Assembly (NCBI RefSeq): GCF_006385705.1
Contig: NZ_VFRQ01000006.1
Coordinates: forward strand, 310,001 to 374,000
Direction of reading: 5' to 3'
Length of the DNA: 64,000 nt
DNA from: Pontibacter mangrovi
GTDB taxonomy: Bacteria > Bacteroidota > Bacteroidia > Cytophagales > Hymenobacteraceae
Below the pieces are notes generated by a model that worked only from the letters and a program-made list of their open reading frames with translations, was not told where the DNA came from and did not search any database. A program made the translations under genes and the position numbers. Below are positions 37,051-46,870 of the stretch, one piece after another; within the stretch, counting starts at the first letter, position 1, and every line of letters starts with the position of its first letter.

Positions 37051-37257
37051 TTATTTATTCGCGCTGCGAGCTTTGTCGGCTGTGTCGGCCTGGGCGCGCG
37101 CCGAGAGGCTCTGCAGCTGCGGCACCAGCATGTTCAGTTTGCAGTACAGCGATACGCGGGCAACTTTCTGATTCTTTCTCATGATGAACACTTTCTTAGG
37201 TTGGATTGCTTTGGAAGTATAACTTGGTACTATGGATTTCTTTTTTCGCTCTGTCAT
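37051..37257 (-). CDS. Small basic protein inside the DNA-metabolism operon
   Basis: A 68-residue, strongly basic protein not recognised by family. It begins MTERKKKSIVPSYTSKAIQP, includes MRKNQKVARVSLYCKLN and ends in an Ala/Lys-rich tail. A purine-rich GGAAGGAAGAGAC stretch directly precedes the ATG, an unusually good ribosome-binding site for this phylum. It lies 21 bases after the radical SAM stop and 37 bases before the TIGR03915 start, all on the same strand. Translation therefore looks real. A nucleic-acid-binding role is a guess from charge. Confidence 0.62.
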   Translation of the reverse strand: MTERKKKSIVPSYTSKAIQPKKVFIMRKNQKVARVSLYCKLNMLVPQLQSLSARAQADTADKARSANK

Positions 37258-37278
37258 GTCTCTTCCTTCCCCTCTGTT

Positions 37279-38574
37279 TTAACCTACCTGCTTAAACAGG
37301 TCCAGCTGCTGCGTGAGCAGGGCGCTGCGCACCGAACCCTCGCCAAACAATATCTTTCTGCGTATCAGCTCCGACTCAAAATCCTGGCGCTGCAGGCTCT
37401 TGGTTTGGCAGGTGATAAAATATTTCGCCCGCTTCAGCACCACGCCCATCTGCCGCAGGTGCTCAAAACTCAGCTGCGTAAACCTTCTGGCCGACACGAT
37501 TTTCTGCGCGCTCTTGATGCCGATGCCCGGCACCCGCAGGATCAGCTCATAGTCTGCCGTGTTCACCTCCACCGGAAACGCATGGCGGTTGCGCAGCGCC
37601 CAGCCCAGTTTCGGGTCTATTTCCAGGTCCAGGTGCGGGTGCTGCTCATCCACGATCTCTTTTGCGTCGAAGCCATAGAAGCGCATGAGCCAATCGGCCT
37701 GGTAAATGCGGTTCTCGCGGATAATGGGCGGCTCCGTGATGATCGGCAAACGGTTGTCGCTGCTGATGGGCACATAGCCGGAGTAGTACACGCGCTTCAG
37801 GCTAAAGTCTTTGTAGAGCTGGCTGGAGAGCTGCAGGATCTGGTGATCGTTCTCGGCCGAGGCGCCCACAATCAGCTGCGTGCTCTGCCCGGCCGGCGCA
37901 AAACCCGGTGCCGACTTAAACAGCTTCTTCTCCTCCTTTGCCTGCACCAGCTGCTGCTTGATGCTGCCCATCGGCTCCAGCACCTCCTTGTAGTTCTTCT
38001 CCGGCGCCAGCTGCTGCAGGCTCATTTCGGAGGGCAGCTCTATGTTCACGCTCAGCCTGTCGGCATACAGTCCCGCCTCTTTTATCAGCTCCTCGCTGGC
38101 TCCAGGTATGGTCTTCAGGTGGATGCAGCCGTTGAACTTGTGCTCCTGCCGCAGCTTTTTGGCCACCCGCACCAGCCGTTCCATGGTATAATCGGCATTT
38201 TTAAAAATGCCCGAGCTCAGGAACAGCCCCTCAATGTAGTTGCGGCGGTAGAAGTTGATCGTCAGGTCCACTACCTCCTGCACCGTAAAGGCGGCGCGCT
38301 TCACGTCGTTGCTTCTGCGTGTCACGCAGTAGGCGCAGTCGTAGATGCAGTGGTTGGTCAGTAGGATCTTCAGCAGCGATACGCAGCGGCCGTCCTCGGT
38401 GTAGCTATGGCAGATGCCCATGCCCTCGGCGTTGCCCAGGCCTTTGTTCTCGTTCTTGCGCTTTCCACCGCTCGACGAGCAGGAAACATCATACTTGGCT
38501 GCATCTGCTAAAATACTTAGCTTTTCAATCAATCTGCTTTCCATGACCCTGACATCCTGTACTTTCAACGACAT
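37279..38574 (-). CDS. TIGR03916-type radical SAM putative DNA modification/repair protein
   Basis: A 431-residue cytoplasmic radical SAM protein. The [4Fe-4S] motif CxxxCxxC is Cys76-Cys80-Cys83 (HCIYDCAYC). Next are GLFLSSGIFKNADYTMERLV and LKTIPGASEELIKEAG; near the end is a helix-hairpin-helix unit (ILRVPGIGIKSAQKIVSARR), which suggests DNA contact. It matches the family annotated as putative DNA modification/repair radical SAM protein, whose partner is the TIGR03915 protein two genes on. Start ATG 38574 (an alternative is 38544). First gene of a three-gene operon. Confidence 0.92.
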   Translation of the reverse strand: MSLKVQDVRVMESRLIEKLSILADAAKYDVSCSSSGGKRKNENKGLGNAEGMGICHSYTEDGRCVSLLKILLTNHCIYDCAYCVTRRSNDVKRAAFTVQEVVDLTINFYRRNYIEGLFLSSGIFKNADYTMERLVRVAKKLRQEHKFNGCIHLKTIPGASEELIKEAGLYADRLSVNIELPSEMSLQQLAPEKNYKEVLEPMGSIKQQLVQAKEEKKLFKSAPGFAPAGQSTQLIVGASAENDHQILQLSSQLYKDFSLKRVYYSGYVPISSDNRLPIITEPPIIRENRIYQADWLMRFYGFDAKEIVDEQHPHLDLEIDPKLGWALRNRHAFPVEVNTADYELILRVPGIGIKSAQKIVSARRFTQLSFEHLRQMGVVLKRAKYFITCQTKSLQRQDFESELIRRKILFGEGSVRSALLTQQLDLFKQVG

Positions 38575-38802
38575 AAAGGTAAGCCTTCTAAATTAGCATA
38601 GCCAATTTTTTTAGCATTTATTTATCCACAGCTTTGTCTACACTTCGTGAATAACTAAAAACATTAGCACGCGTTTTATGCTTGCACTGCCTGCACCGCG
38701 GCTCCAAATGTCCATTTTTTAGCTGCAGCCCCACTTATGGCTGCAGAAAGCGTTATATTAGAAGGCCGAAACCACACCCATATTTCTCTGGCTGCTATAC
38801 CT

Positions 38803-40707
38803 ATGCCTTACATGCACCCTATCCTGAAATCTCTGCCGCTGGCATGCCTGCTGTGCATGGCGCTGCTATGCGCCAGAACCAGCCGGGCACAGGTGCAGCC
38901 ACAGGATACCACGCGCAAACAGCAGCAGGGCCTACCGCAAACCGATACTACCAACCAGGACTTCAACACCCGCATCATCGAGAACCTGAAGCAGATGTCG
39001 GAGCGCAAAACCATTATGGGCAAGCTGCTGAAGGCCCTGCTGGATTTTGACACGCCAGAAGAGGAAGTATATGGGATGGACGCGGAGCTGATCCGCAGAG
39101 AGTATGAACTGCACAACTTCAAAGTGGTGCGCCGGATCGATATCCTGACCCTGGACCCGTTTGGCTACTCAATTAACGACACCGCGCGGGTGCCTGACAA
39201 TTTCTTTGAGAAAGCCGGTAACTCGCTGCACGTAAAAACAGGCCGGGGCGAGGTGCGCAACAAGCTGCTCTTCCGCAAAAACCAGCCGCTGGAGCCACTG
39301 GCGCTGATGGAGTCGGAGCGTCTGCTGCGCCAGACCAGGCACATCCTGGACGCGCGCATCATCGTGAACGAGGAAACCACCACCAACGACAGCGTAGACG
39401 TGTTTGTGATTACCCGCGACGTGTTCAGCCTGGGGGGCTCCGGCTCCTTCTCCCCCTCCTCGGGCAAAGGCCGCGTTACGGTGCGGGAGCTTAACTTCCT
39501 GGGGCAGGGCCACCAGATAGAGGGCACCTACAAGTTCAACCTCGACCGCCCCCGCCCCTGGGAGGCAGCGGGCTATTATACCGTGGATAACATTGGCCGG
39601 ACCTATGTTTCGGCGGACGTGGCCTACGTGGACGAGAACTACTACAAGGAAAAAAGCCTGTTTCTGCACCGCGATTTCTTTACCCTGAACACCAAGTATG
39701 CCGGCGCCGTGGGAGCCAGCTGGATAGAAGACCGTGTCCTTTTCCCCTCAGTGCCCGAAGATACCGTGCCGCGCTACGGCAATGTGCGCTATACCCGGCA
39801 GGATGCCTGGCTGGGCCGCTCCCTCAAGTTTAAGAGCTATAACCTGGGCTATGAGCCCCGCGGCCGCGTTATACTTGGCGCGCGCGTAATCAACACCAAC
39901 TACACCCTCACCCCTACCGAGAATTTCCAGAGCAACATCCTGATGCTGGGCAGTGTGGGCTACAGCATCCGGAAGTACTACAAAGACCGCTTCGTGTTTG
40001 GCTTTGGCCGCACCGAGGATATACCAGTGGGCACGCTTTTCTCAGTAACGGGGGGCTACCAGGACGGCAACATCTGGGACCGCAGGTATGTCGCCAGCTC
40101 GCTGTCTTTTGCCAAGTATGGCCCGGCTTTCGGCTACCTGTACAGCAGAGTGGGCTACGGCACTTTTATCCGGGACGACCGTTGGGAACAGGGCGTGCTG
40201 GACCTGGAGACCATGTACTTTACGCGGCTGGGCGAGTGGGGAAACTGGAAGCTGCGGCACTACCTGCTGGGGCGCGGCACCTTTGGCATCAACCGCTACC
40301 CCGAAGAGCTGCTGTCCATCAACAACGGCAACGGCGTGCGGGGCTTCCGGTCGGACTTGGTACGGGGCACGCGGCGCGTTTCCTTTAACTATGAGGCCAA
40401 CCTGTTCACGCCGCTCTCGCTCCTGGGCTTTCGGCTGGCCACCTTTGTGTACGCCGACCTGGCCTGGCTTTCTTACGGCAACCAAAGCTCGCCTTTCAAG
40501 GAGAAACCGTACCGCAGCTATGGCCTCGGCTTCAGGTTCCGCAACGAGTTCCTGTCCTTCAGCACCATACAGGTAACCTTTGGCTATTACCCGCAGCTCC
40601 CGCCCAACAGCAACATGCGCGATTTTAGGCTGTACGAGTCCTCGGCGCCGTTCTACGACTTCAGCAATTTCCAGTTTAGCCGCCCCGGCGTGGCCGAGTT
40701 TTACTAA
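38803..40707 (+). CDS. BamA/TamA-like outer-membrane protein
   Basis: About 634 residues with signal LACLLCMALLCARTSRAQ. The N-terminal third has POTRA-like segments (VVRRIDILTLDPFGYSINDT; LLRQTRHILDARIIVNEETT), followed by an Omp85/surface-antigen-type barrel (about 230-634) with GYYTVDNIGRTYVSADVAYV, RGFRSDLVRGTRR (the conserved RGF/RGY-like loop motif of Omp85 proteins) and a final aromatic strand. It would insert or translocate other proteins or lipids at the outer membrane. The start is either ATG 38803 or 38812. Confidence 0.82.
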   Translation: MPYMHPILKSLPLACLLCMALLCARTSRAQVQPQDTTRKQQQGLPQTDTTNQDFNTRIIENLKQMSERKTIMGKLLKALLDFDTPEEEVYGMDAELIRREYELHNFKVVRRIDILTLDPFGYSINDTARVPDNFFEKAGNSLHVKTGRGEVRNKLLFRKNQPLEPLALMESERLLRQTRHILDARIIVNEETTTNDSVDVFVITRDVFSLGGSGSFSPSSGKGRVTVRELNFLGQGHQIEGTYKFNLDRPRPWEAAGYYTVDNIGRTYVSADVAYVDENYYKEKSLFLHRDFFTLNTKYAGAVGASWIEDRVLFPSVPEDTVPRYGNVRYTRQDAWLGRSLKFKSYNLGYEPRGRVILGARVINTNYTLTPTENFQSNILMLGSVGYSIRKYYKDRFVFGFGRTEDIPVGTLFSVTGGYQDGNIWDRRYVASSLSFAKYGPAFGYLYSRVGYGTFIRDDRWEQGVLDLETMYFTRLGEWGNWKLRHYLLGRGTFGINRYPEELLSINNGNGVRGFRSDLVRGTRRVSFNYEANLFTPLSLLGFRLATFVYADLAWLSYGNQSSPFKEKPYRSYGLGFRFRNEFLSFSTIQVTFGYYPQLPPNSNMRDFRLYESSAPFYDFSNFQFSRPGVAEFY

Positions 40708-40782
40708 ATCTCCTGTATCCTTTTGCCCCCTTTGCCTGTTTATAGGATGGTAAAAACCCTAAAAAGAAACACATACCACACT

Positions 40783-41388
40783 ATGAAAAAGGTAAGAGAG
40801 AAGAATGAGTATGAAGGAAACCCGGTAGGGCTGTCGAAAGAAACTGCTACGGCCATGGCCAAAGAGCTGGACCGCCACCTGGCCTCCTTCATTGTACTAT
40901 ACCATCAGTACCACAAGCACCACTGGCTGGTGGAGGGCCCGCAGTTCCGCGACCTGCACCTCTTTTTTGAGGACCACTACAACGAGATCCACATGCAGTA
41001 CGACACCATTGCCGAGCGCCTGACCGTGATGGGCTACTGCCCTACCTGCCACCCGGCCAACCAACTGAAGATTGCTTACCTGGAGCACGAGGAGGAGGGC
41101 GAGTTCCGCATCCGCGAAATGCTGGAGAAAGACATGGAGGACGAGAAAACCATTGCCGTGGAGCTACGCAAATCCATTAAAAAGGCTTTTGAAATGGAGG
41201 ACTTCGCCACAAAGTCGCTGCTGGAGGGCATCCTGCTGAAGACGGAGGACCGTTGCCACCATATCGAGCACTTCCTGGGCGAAGACGGCCTTTCTATCGG
41301 CCTTATCGCAAAGCCCGGTGATATTATGTCGGAGGACGGCGAGGCAGAGGAGTCTAAGGCCAAATCAAAGAAAAAAGCAAAGGCGTAA
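40783..41388 (+). CDS. dps: Dps-family DNA-binding ferritin-like protein
   Basis: A 201-residue Dps/ferritin-like protein that oxidises and stores iron and protects DNA. The intersubunit ferroxidase ligands appear in HKHHWLVEGPQFRDLHLFFE followed by HYNEIHMQYDTIAERL, the classical Dps signature. The C-terminus is a Lys/Ala/Glu-rich tail (ESKAKSKKKAKA) likely to bind DNA. An ATG at 40747 (MVKTLKRN) is in frame with a nearby AGG and is an alternative start. It follows the barrel gene after about 75 bases but is probably separately controlled. A terminator follows. Confidence 0.92.
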   Translation: MKKVREKNEYEGNPVGLSKETATAMAKELDRHLASFIVLYHQYHKHHWLVEGPQFRDLHLFFEDHYNEIHMQYDTIAERLTVMGYCPTCHPANQLKIAYLEHEEEGEFRIREMLEKDMEDEKTIAVELRKSIKKAFEMEDFATKSLLEGILLKTEDRCHHIEHFLGEDGLSIGLIAKPGDIMSEDGEAEESKAKSKKKAKA

Positions 41389-41413
41389 CGCTGCCTGCAC
41401 AAGTATAATCTTT

Positions 41414-41446
41414 AAACCCCGGTGGCACTGGCTGCCGGGGTTTTGT
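41414..41446. terminator. Terminator after dps
   Basis: Stem AAACCCCGG/CCGGGGTTT with a 12-base loop and following TTTTG, between convergent genes. AAGTATA lies 14 bases upstream. Confidence 0.8.
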
Positions 41447-41914
41447 TTACTCTACTTTCTGATAGATCAGTTTTCCTGTGCCTACCCTATACTCCCTGAA
41501 CTTACCGTCTTCAAAGTACAGAACAAGCAAACCGTCATCTGTTAAAGTATAAGTTTTAACCGAGGAAAGCCTGATCAAGTATAAATCCACATCCCATTTT
41601 TTCTGAATATCATTTATCTGATAAGGATAATCTGAGATCGCTTTTATACTTGTAACCGCTCCATTCTTCTTGAACCTATACTTGCCCCAGTACCAGCCAG
41701 GCTCCTCAGCAGAATCTATGGTCCCATCAAGGCGACTTCTGCTTTTCAGCACAAGTTTAAACGCAGTTGGCTCCTGTATACTTCTCTTGCTAACCCCGCT
41801 TATTTGAATAACCTCAACAAGTTGCCAGGTGCCTCTGAGGTTGTCGGTATGCTGTGCCAAGGAGTTGTAACAGCACCACATGAAAATACAAAGTATAAGC
41901 AGCGCCTTCTTCAT
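41447..41914 (-). CDS. Secreted lipocalin/META-like hypothetical protein
   Basis: A 155-residue protein with a signal peptide (MKKALLILCIFMWCCYNSLA) and a small beta-rich domain: NLRGTWQLVEVIQI at the start and YTLTDDGLLVLYFEDGKFRE near the end, a pattern of lipocalin-like or META-like barrels that bind small hydrophobic ligands. No catalytic motif. It is slightly more AT-rich than its neighbours. Single gene upstream of a repeat-rich gap. Confidence 0.7.
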   Translation of the reverse strand: MKKALLILCIFMWCCYNSLAQHTDNLRGTWQLVEVIQISGVSKRSIQEPTAFKLVLKSRSRLDGTIDSAEEPGWYWGKYRFKKNGAVTSIKAISDYPYQINDIQKKWDVDLYLIRLSSVKTYTLTDDGLLVLYFEDGKFREYRVGTGKLIYQKVE

Positions 41915-42700
41915 TTCACAATATATGCATTAATTCGCTGCTGCGGATATTGGTCTTTGTTTCTGCGGACGATTAACCCACCCCTAGAGAGCTACGCTCG
42001 CTAGCTCAAAACTCCCGTTTTGGCTAGTCCAGAGGAGGGGAATTACGCAGTACCGGGTCCAACCACCCCTGCCCCTCCTTAGCTAAGGAGGGGAATTCTG
42101 CTGAAGCTCCGTCAGCCGCGGCTATCGAAACTGATCCCAGCCTTTGGGTGGGGGTAGGGGCCCTCGACAAGAGCGCCTTCTAGATTTCCGGTGCCGCCTT
42201 GGCGGCGTTGCGACGTTAGGAGCAAAGGAAATGTAGACAGCGCGATGCCAAAGGACGAGGCCCCCCGGCCTTGAGGGAGCCAAAGTATGAAATGCAACTA
42301 TAGGCTTGTAAGACTGAGGATGAACAGAAGCTAGAAATGATAGCTTATTTCGAGTTGCAGCAACAAGCGGCTATGAAGTATAAAAGCACGAGCTGCAAGC
42401 CTGCGCCAGCATTGAGGCTGGAGGATCAGCAGAGACTAGTAAGTATAGCTTGTATCACAAGCTATAAATAGCGGCGGCTAAAGTATAATAGGCACCCCGA
42501 AAGCCTTCGGGGCGCCTGAAGAGTATACCACTCCTTCCCATATCTCAATATAAAATAACCAGCTCATACTTATACTTTTGCGCAAACACATCTATAATAC
42601 CTAATTATCTATTGTTGTAACTTTCAGGGCCGCCTGCTTTTTAGTAGATTTGTAGAGAGGAGTGCAGCCTCTGCAGAAAACACCTCGTAATCAATAAAAC
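41915..42700. repeat. Repeat-filled gap carrying composite repeat copy 2
   Basis: Copy 2 runs from about 42055 to 42516 on the plus strand: CCAACCACCCCTGCC, a perfect CCCCTCCTTAG palindrome (about 42070-42091), GATCCCAGCCTTTGGG, AGGGGCCCTCGACAAGAGCG, ACAGCGCGATGCC, GACTGAGGATGAACAG and the terminal hairpin (42491-42516) whose exact complement is at 28364-28389. Just before it, at about 41970-42041, is a variant CCACCCC...GGAGGGG box whose centre is replaced by other sequence. The last 180 bases hold the cvfB promoter region. Confidence 0.78.
42645..42652 (+). promoter_or_regulatory. -7 promoter box upstream of cvfB
   Basis: TAGATTTG fits TAnnTTTG and lies 48 bases before the start codon. No well-spaced TTG was found. 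Confidence 0.35.
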
Positions 42701-43543
42701 ATGGTAGATTTAGGCAATTACAACGAGCTGGAGATAGCGCGAGAAGTAGACTTTGGCGTATACTTAACCTCCGAGGACGGAGATATTCTGCTGCCGGGCA
42801 AATATTTACCCGAAGGCGCAAAAGTGGGCGACAAACTGCGCGTGTTCGTATACCGCGACTCCGAAGACCGGATAATTGCCACTACCCTGGAGCCGTACGC
42901 CACTGTGGGCCAGTTTGCCTGCCTCACCTGCACCGACGTGACGCCCTTTGGCGCCTTTTTGGACTGGGGCTTGGAGAAGGACCTGCTCGTGCCGCTCAAC
43001 AACCAGAAAAACAAAATGCAGGTAGGTAATAAGTACTGCGTGTACGTTTACCTGGATGATTCCTCGGACCGCGTGGTAGCCACGACCAAACTGGGCAAGT
43101 TCCTTTACAACGACGACATCCGCCTGAACGAAGGCGACGAGGTGCAGCTGCTGGTAGCAGGCTTTACTGACATTGGCATTAAAGTCATCATCAACGGCGA
43201 GTACATGGGTATACTTTATAAGAATGAAGTGTTCCAGGACCTGCACATCGGCGACAAGGCCACCGGCTACATAAAGCTCATCCGCCCAGACAACAAGATA
43301 GACGTGACGCTGCGCAAGCCCGGCACGAACCAACTGGAGGAGAAAGACGAGGCGGCCGACAAGATCCTGCGCCTGCTGCAGCAAGGCAGCGGCTGGATGC
43401 CCCTCTCCGACAGCAGCTCGCCGGAGGATATTTACCAAACGCTGGGTATGAGCAAGAAAACCTTTAAGCGCGCCATCGGCGGCTTGTACAAAGCCGGCAA
43501 AATTACGATTGAGCCAGACAATATCAGGTTGCGGAAGGACTAA
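42701..43543 (+). CDS. cvfB: CvfB-family S1 RNA-binding protein
   Basis: A 280-residue cytoplasmic protein matching CvfB: three consecutive S1-like OB domains (about 1-65, 66-135, 140-210) and a C-terminal winged helix (about 215-278). Markers are NELEIAREVDFGVYL, CTDVTPFGAFLDWGLEKDLL, DRVVATTKLGKFLYND and QTLGMSKKTFKRAIGGLYKA. The family binds RNA and affects virulence gene expression in Staphylococcus; its role here is unknown. Length matches the family. ATG 42701. Confidence 0.93.
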   Translation: MVDLGNYNELEIAREVDFGVYLTSEDGDILLPGKYLPEGAKVGDKLRVFVYRDSEDRIIATTLEPYATVGQFACLTCTDVTPFGAFLDWGLEKDLLVPLNNQKNKMQVGNKYCVYVYLDDSSDRVVATTKLGKFLYNDDIRLNEGDEVQLLVAGFTDIGIKVIINGEYMGILYKNEVFQDLHIGDKATGYIKLIRPDNKIDVTLRKPGTNQLEEKDEAADKILRLLQQGSGWMPLSDSSSPEDIYQTLGMSKKTFKRAIGGLYKAGKITIEPDNIRLRKD

Positions 43544-43637
43544 CCTGCCGTAGCCAGCATAACATACGCACCCTTTTAGTACTGACGTTCTCACTTTAAA
43601 ACATACCGCGCCCCCACAAGGCACGGCTCTTTGACAT

Positions 43638-46145
43638 ATGCTTACTAAACTTTTACCCATCGCACTGCTGCTTGGCCTCTGTGCCGGAAACGCGGTGGCC
43701 GACGACTACACAGACACAGAGACAACAAAAAGCAAGGCCGGTAAAACCACCAAGGCGCTGCGCACGCAGGCTACCCCGGTGCTGGACGGCTACCTGGAGC
43801 CCGAAGTATGGCAGCAGGTAAAGCCTGCCCGCAACTTCTACCGCTACGACCCGCTCAACGGCAAGCCCTCCTCACAGGAGACCGAAGTGTACATGCTTTA
43901 TGATAACGAAGCTGTATACATCGGTGCCATCCTGCACGACACCGCCCCCGACTCCGTGCTAACGCAGCTGGGCGGACGCGACTCCGGCGAGAATAACTCC
44001 GACATGTTTGGGGTATACCTTGATACGTACCACGACAAGCAGAACGCCTTTGCCTTCCTGGTGTCAGCGGCGGGCGTGCAGACCGATATCAAGCACTCGC
44101 AGAGCGGCGAAGACTGGAACTGGGATGCCGTTTGGGAGAGCAGCGTGCGCACACACGCCGAAGGCTGGACAGTAGAGATGCGCATCCCCTACAGCGCTAT
44201 CCGTTTTCCGGAGGCTGAGGTGCAGACCTGGGGTGTAAACTTTATGCGCGTCATCCGCCGAAACCGCGAAAAATCCTTCTGGAGCCATGTAGACAACTCG
44301 GAGAGTGGCCTGATAAACCAGGAGGGCCGCGTGATTGGCATAGAGGGCGTAAAAGCGCCGGTGAGGCTCCAGTTCATGCCCTACGTGTCGGGTTACGTAA
44401 ACCACTACCCTAGCCAGGACGGCGAGAGCGACGCCAAAGACTTTAGCCACTCCATTAACGGCGGCATGGACGTAAAGTATGGCATCAACGATGCCTTCAC
44501 GCTGGACGTCACCCTGATCCCGGATTTTGGCCAAACGCAGTCGGATAACCAGGTGCTGAACCTGGGTCCGTTTGAGGTGCGCTACAGCGAGAACCGCCAG
44601 TTCTTTACCGAGGGCACGGAGCTGTTTAACAAAGCGGGGCTTTTCTACTCACGCCGCATCGGGGCAAGGCCTGTGGGCTATGCCGATGTGGAGGAGCAGT
44701 TAGAGGAGGGCGAAGAAATCACCCGCAACCCTACAGTTACGCAGCTGCTGAACGCCGCCAAAGTATCCGGCAGAACGCGCCGTGGGCTGGGCATTGGCCT
44801 GTTCAACGCCTTTACCGGCAACTCCTACGCCACTGTGCAAGACTCCCTGGGCCAAAGTCGCGAAGTACTGACGGATCCGTTCACGAACTATAACGTGTTT
44901 GTGCTGGACCAGACGCTGCCGCGCAACTCATACGTAACCTTTACCAACACCAACGTAACCCGCGCCAACGGCTATTACGACGCCAACGTGACGGGCCTGC
45001 GCATGCGCTTCGCCGATAAGCGCAACATGTTTGCACTTACTACAGGCGGCAACCTGAGCCAGCTTTACGGCAAAAGCGAGGACGGTGGCGTGGAGCTGGG
45101 GCATCAGTATTTCGTGAACCTGAGCAAGATAAGCGGCAACCTGCGCCTGGGGCTGAACCATAATGTAGAGTCCAACACCTACGACATCAACGACCTGGGC
45201 TTCCTGAGCAACAACAACGAGGTGAGCACCAGCGCCAGCGTCAGCTACAACTTTTACCAGCCTGTCTGGAAGTTCCTGTCCTGGAACAACAGCTTTAGCA
45301 TAGGGCACAGCATGCTGTATAAGCCTAACAAGTTCATCGCCCTGGACCTGAGCGCCAGCTCCAGCGTGCGCTTCCGTAACTTTACCAGCATGTGGATGGG
45401 CGTAAGCGTGCGCCCCGGCGAGCGCTACGACTATTTTGAGGCCCGCACCTTTCCGCAGGTGTTCGTGCAGCCGCCGGCCGTCAGCTCCAACATCGGCGTC
45501 AGCTCCGACTACCGCAAGCGATTTGCCCTGGATGCCGGCGCCAGCTTTTGGCGCGCCCGCCGCTACGACCAGAACAGCTGGTCTTTCAGCCTGACGCCTC
45601 GCTTCCGGGTGAACGACAAGTTCTCTATCGTGAACGGCAACAGCTACAGTATTAACAAGCGCAACCTGGGCTTTGCCGATAAGTATGAGGGCCCGGCGCA
45701 GGACACGCACATCCTGTTCGGAGACCGCACCCTTGCCACTGTCAGCTCCACCATCAGCAGCGCCTACATCTTTAACGAGCGCTCCGGCCTTACGCTGAAC
45801 ATGCGCCACTACTGGTCGAGGGCGGCTTACCAGGAGTTTTTTGAGTTGAACAAGCAAGGGCTGCTGCAGCCCACCACGGCGGAGCAGGAGGCTTATACTT
45901 CCGAAATCAGCGACATCAATTACAACACCTTTACCATGGATTTGGTGTACAGCTGGCGCTTTGCCCCGGGCAGTGAGCTGCGGGTGGTTTGGAAGAATTT
46001 TGTTGAGGACAGAGGCAGCGAGATAGAGAACCGCTACTTCGATAACCTGACCAACACCTTCGATGTGCCGCAGAACAACAATTTCTCTGTTAAACTTTTA
46101 TACTTTATAGACTATATATCGCTTAAGAACGTATTTTCTGCATAA
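43638..46145 (+). CDS. DUF5916 outer-membrane protein with CBM9-like domain
   Basis: An 835-residue exported protein. After a signal peptide (ending GNAVADD) comes a carbohydrate-binding family 9-like domain (about 45-210: PVLDGYLEPEVWQQ, AVYIGAILHD, WTVEMRIPYSAIRF), then the DUF5916 region with long alternating strands that look like an outer-membrane barrel (FGQTQSDNQVLNLGPFEVRY, SENRQFFTEGTELF). It probably recognises or passes a saccharide or peptide at the outer membrane; function is not established. Followed after 11 bases by a reductase gene, so possibly an operon. Start ATG 43638. Confidence 0.9.
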   Translation: MLTKLLPIALLLGLCAGNAVADDYTDTETTKSKAGKTTKALRTQATPVLDGYLEPEVWQQVKPARNFYRYDPLNGKPSSQETEVYMLYDNEAVYIGAILHDTAPDSVLTQLGGRDSGENNSDMFGVYLDTYHDKQNAFAFLVSAAGVQTDIKHSQSGEDWNWDAVWESSVRTHAEGWTVEMRIPYSAIRFPEAEVQTWGVNFMRVIRRNREKSFWSHVDNSESGLINQEGRVIGIEGVKAPVRLQFMPYVSGYVNHYPSQDGESDAKDFSHSINGGMDVKYGINDAFTLDVTLIPDFGQTQSDNQVLNLGPFEVRYSENRQFFTEGTELFNKAGLFYSRRIGARPVGYADVEEQLEEGEEITRNPTVTQLLNAAKVSGRTRRGLGIGLFNAFTGNSYATVQDSLGQSREVLTDPFTNYNVFVLDQTLPRNSYVTFTNTNVTRANGYYDANVTGLRMRFADKRNMFALTTGGNLSQLYGKSEDGGVELGHQYFVNLSKISGNLRLGLNHNVESNTYDINDLGFLSNNNEVSTSASVSYNFYQPVWKFLSWNNSFSIGHSMLYKPNKFIALDLSASSSVRFRNFTSMWMGVSVRPGERYDYFEARTFPQVFVQPPAVSSNIGVSSDYRKRFALDAGASFWRARRYDQNSWSFSLTPRFRVNDKFSIVNGNSYSINKRNLGFADKYEGPAQDTHILFGDRTLATVSSTISSAYIFNERSGLTLNMRHYWSRAAYQEFFELNKQGLLQPTTAEQEAYTSEISDINYNTFTMDLVYSWRFAPGSELRVVWKNFVEDRGSEIENRYFDNLTNTFDVPQNNNFSVKLLYFIDYISLKNVFSA

Positions 46146-46156
46146 GAAAAAACCTT

Positions 46157-46822
46157 ATGCAAAAAGTAAGAACCGCACTGATCGTCGGGGCCAGCGGACT
46201 GGTGGGTGGGCACCTGCTCTCTCTCCTGCTCAGGAGCGAGCGCTATAGTCAGGTTATCTCGGTTGGCAGGCACGAGCTGCCGCTTATCCACCCCAAGCTG
46301 GACCAGCAGGTGATCGACTTCGACAAGATGAAGGACTACGCCGCCGACCTGGTGGCAGATGATGTTTTCTGCTGCCTGGGCACCACCATCAAAAAGGCCG
46401 GCTCCAAGGAGAAGTTCTACAAAGTAGACCATACCTACATTACCCAACTGGCCGAGATCACAGCCCGCAAAGGCGCCATGCAGTTTCTGGTGGTGTCGGC
46501 GATGGGCGCCGACGCAGGCTCCATGTTTTTTTACAACAAGGTTAAAGGCCAGATGGAGCGCGATGTGCAGCAACAGCCTTTCAACAGCATCCACATCTTC
46601 AGGCCCTCTTTGTTGCTGGGCGAGCGCGAGGAAAAGCGCGCCGGGGAGGAGCTGGCAGCCAAGGTGCTGAAGCCCTTAAGCGCTGTGTTTATTGGGCCGC
46701 TGGAGAGGTATAAGCCCATCGAGGCCGAGACGGTGGCCCGTGCCATGCTGGCCGCCGCCAAAGCCGAGAAGCCCGGCAAGCATATTCACCCGTCCAACCA
46801 GATCGCCCGCCTGGGCAGCTAA
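46157..46822 (+). CDS. NAD(P)-binding oxidoreductase, TIP30/HTATIP2-like
   Basis: A 221-residue atypical short-chain dehydrogenase. The dinucleotide motif is TALIVGASGLVGGHLLSLLL (about residues 6-25); DVFCCLGTTIKKAGSKEKFY and the catalytic-like YNKVKGQME (Tyr-x-x-x-Lys) follow. It matches small NADPH-binding proteins related to human TIP30. Substrate unknown. It starts 11 bases after the DUF5916 gene and precedes a methyltransferase gene by 48 bases. Confidence 0.87.
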   Translation: MQKVRTALIVGASGLVGGHLLSLLLRSERYSQVISVGRHELPLIHPKLDQQVIDFDKMKDYAADLVADDVFCCLGTTIKKAGSKEKFYKVDHTYITQLAEITARKGAMQFLVVSAMGADAGSMFFYNKVKGQMERDVQQQPFNSIHIFRPSLLLGEREEKRAGEELAAKVLKPLSAVFIGPLERYKPIEAETVARAMLAAAKAEKPGKHIHPSNQIARLGS

Positions 46823-46870
46823 CTTTTGCCGCTCGCGGTGCGTAAGCTGCAACTCAGCTAAGTATACACA

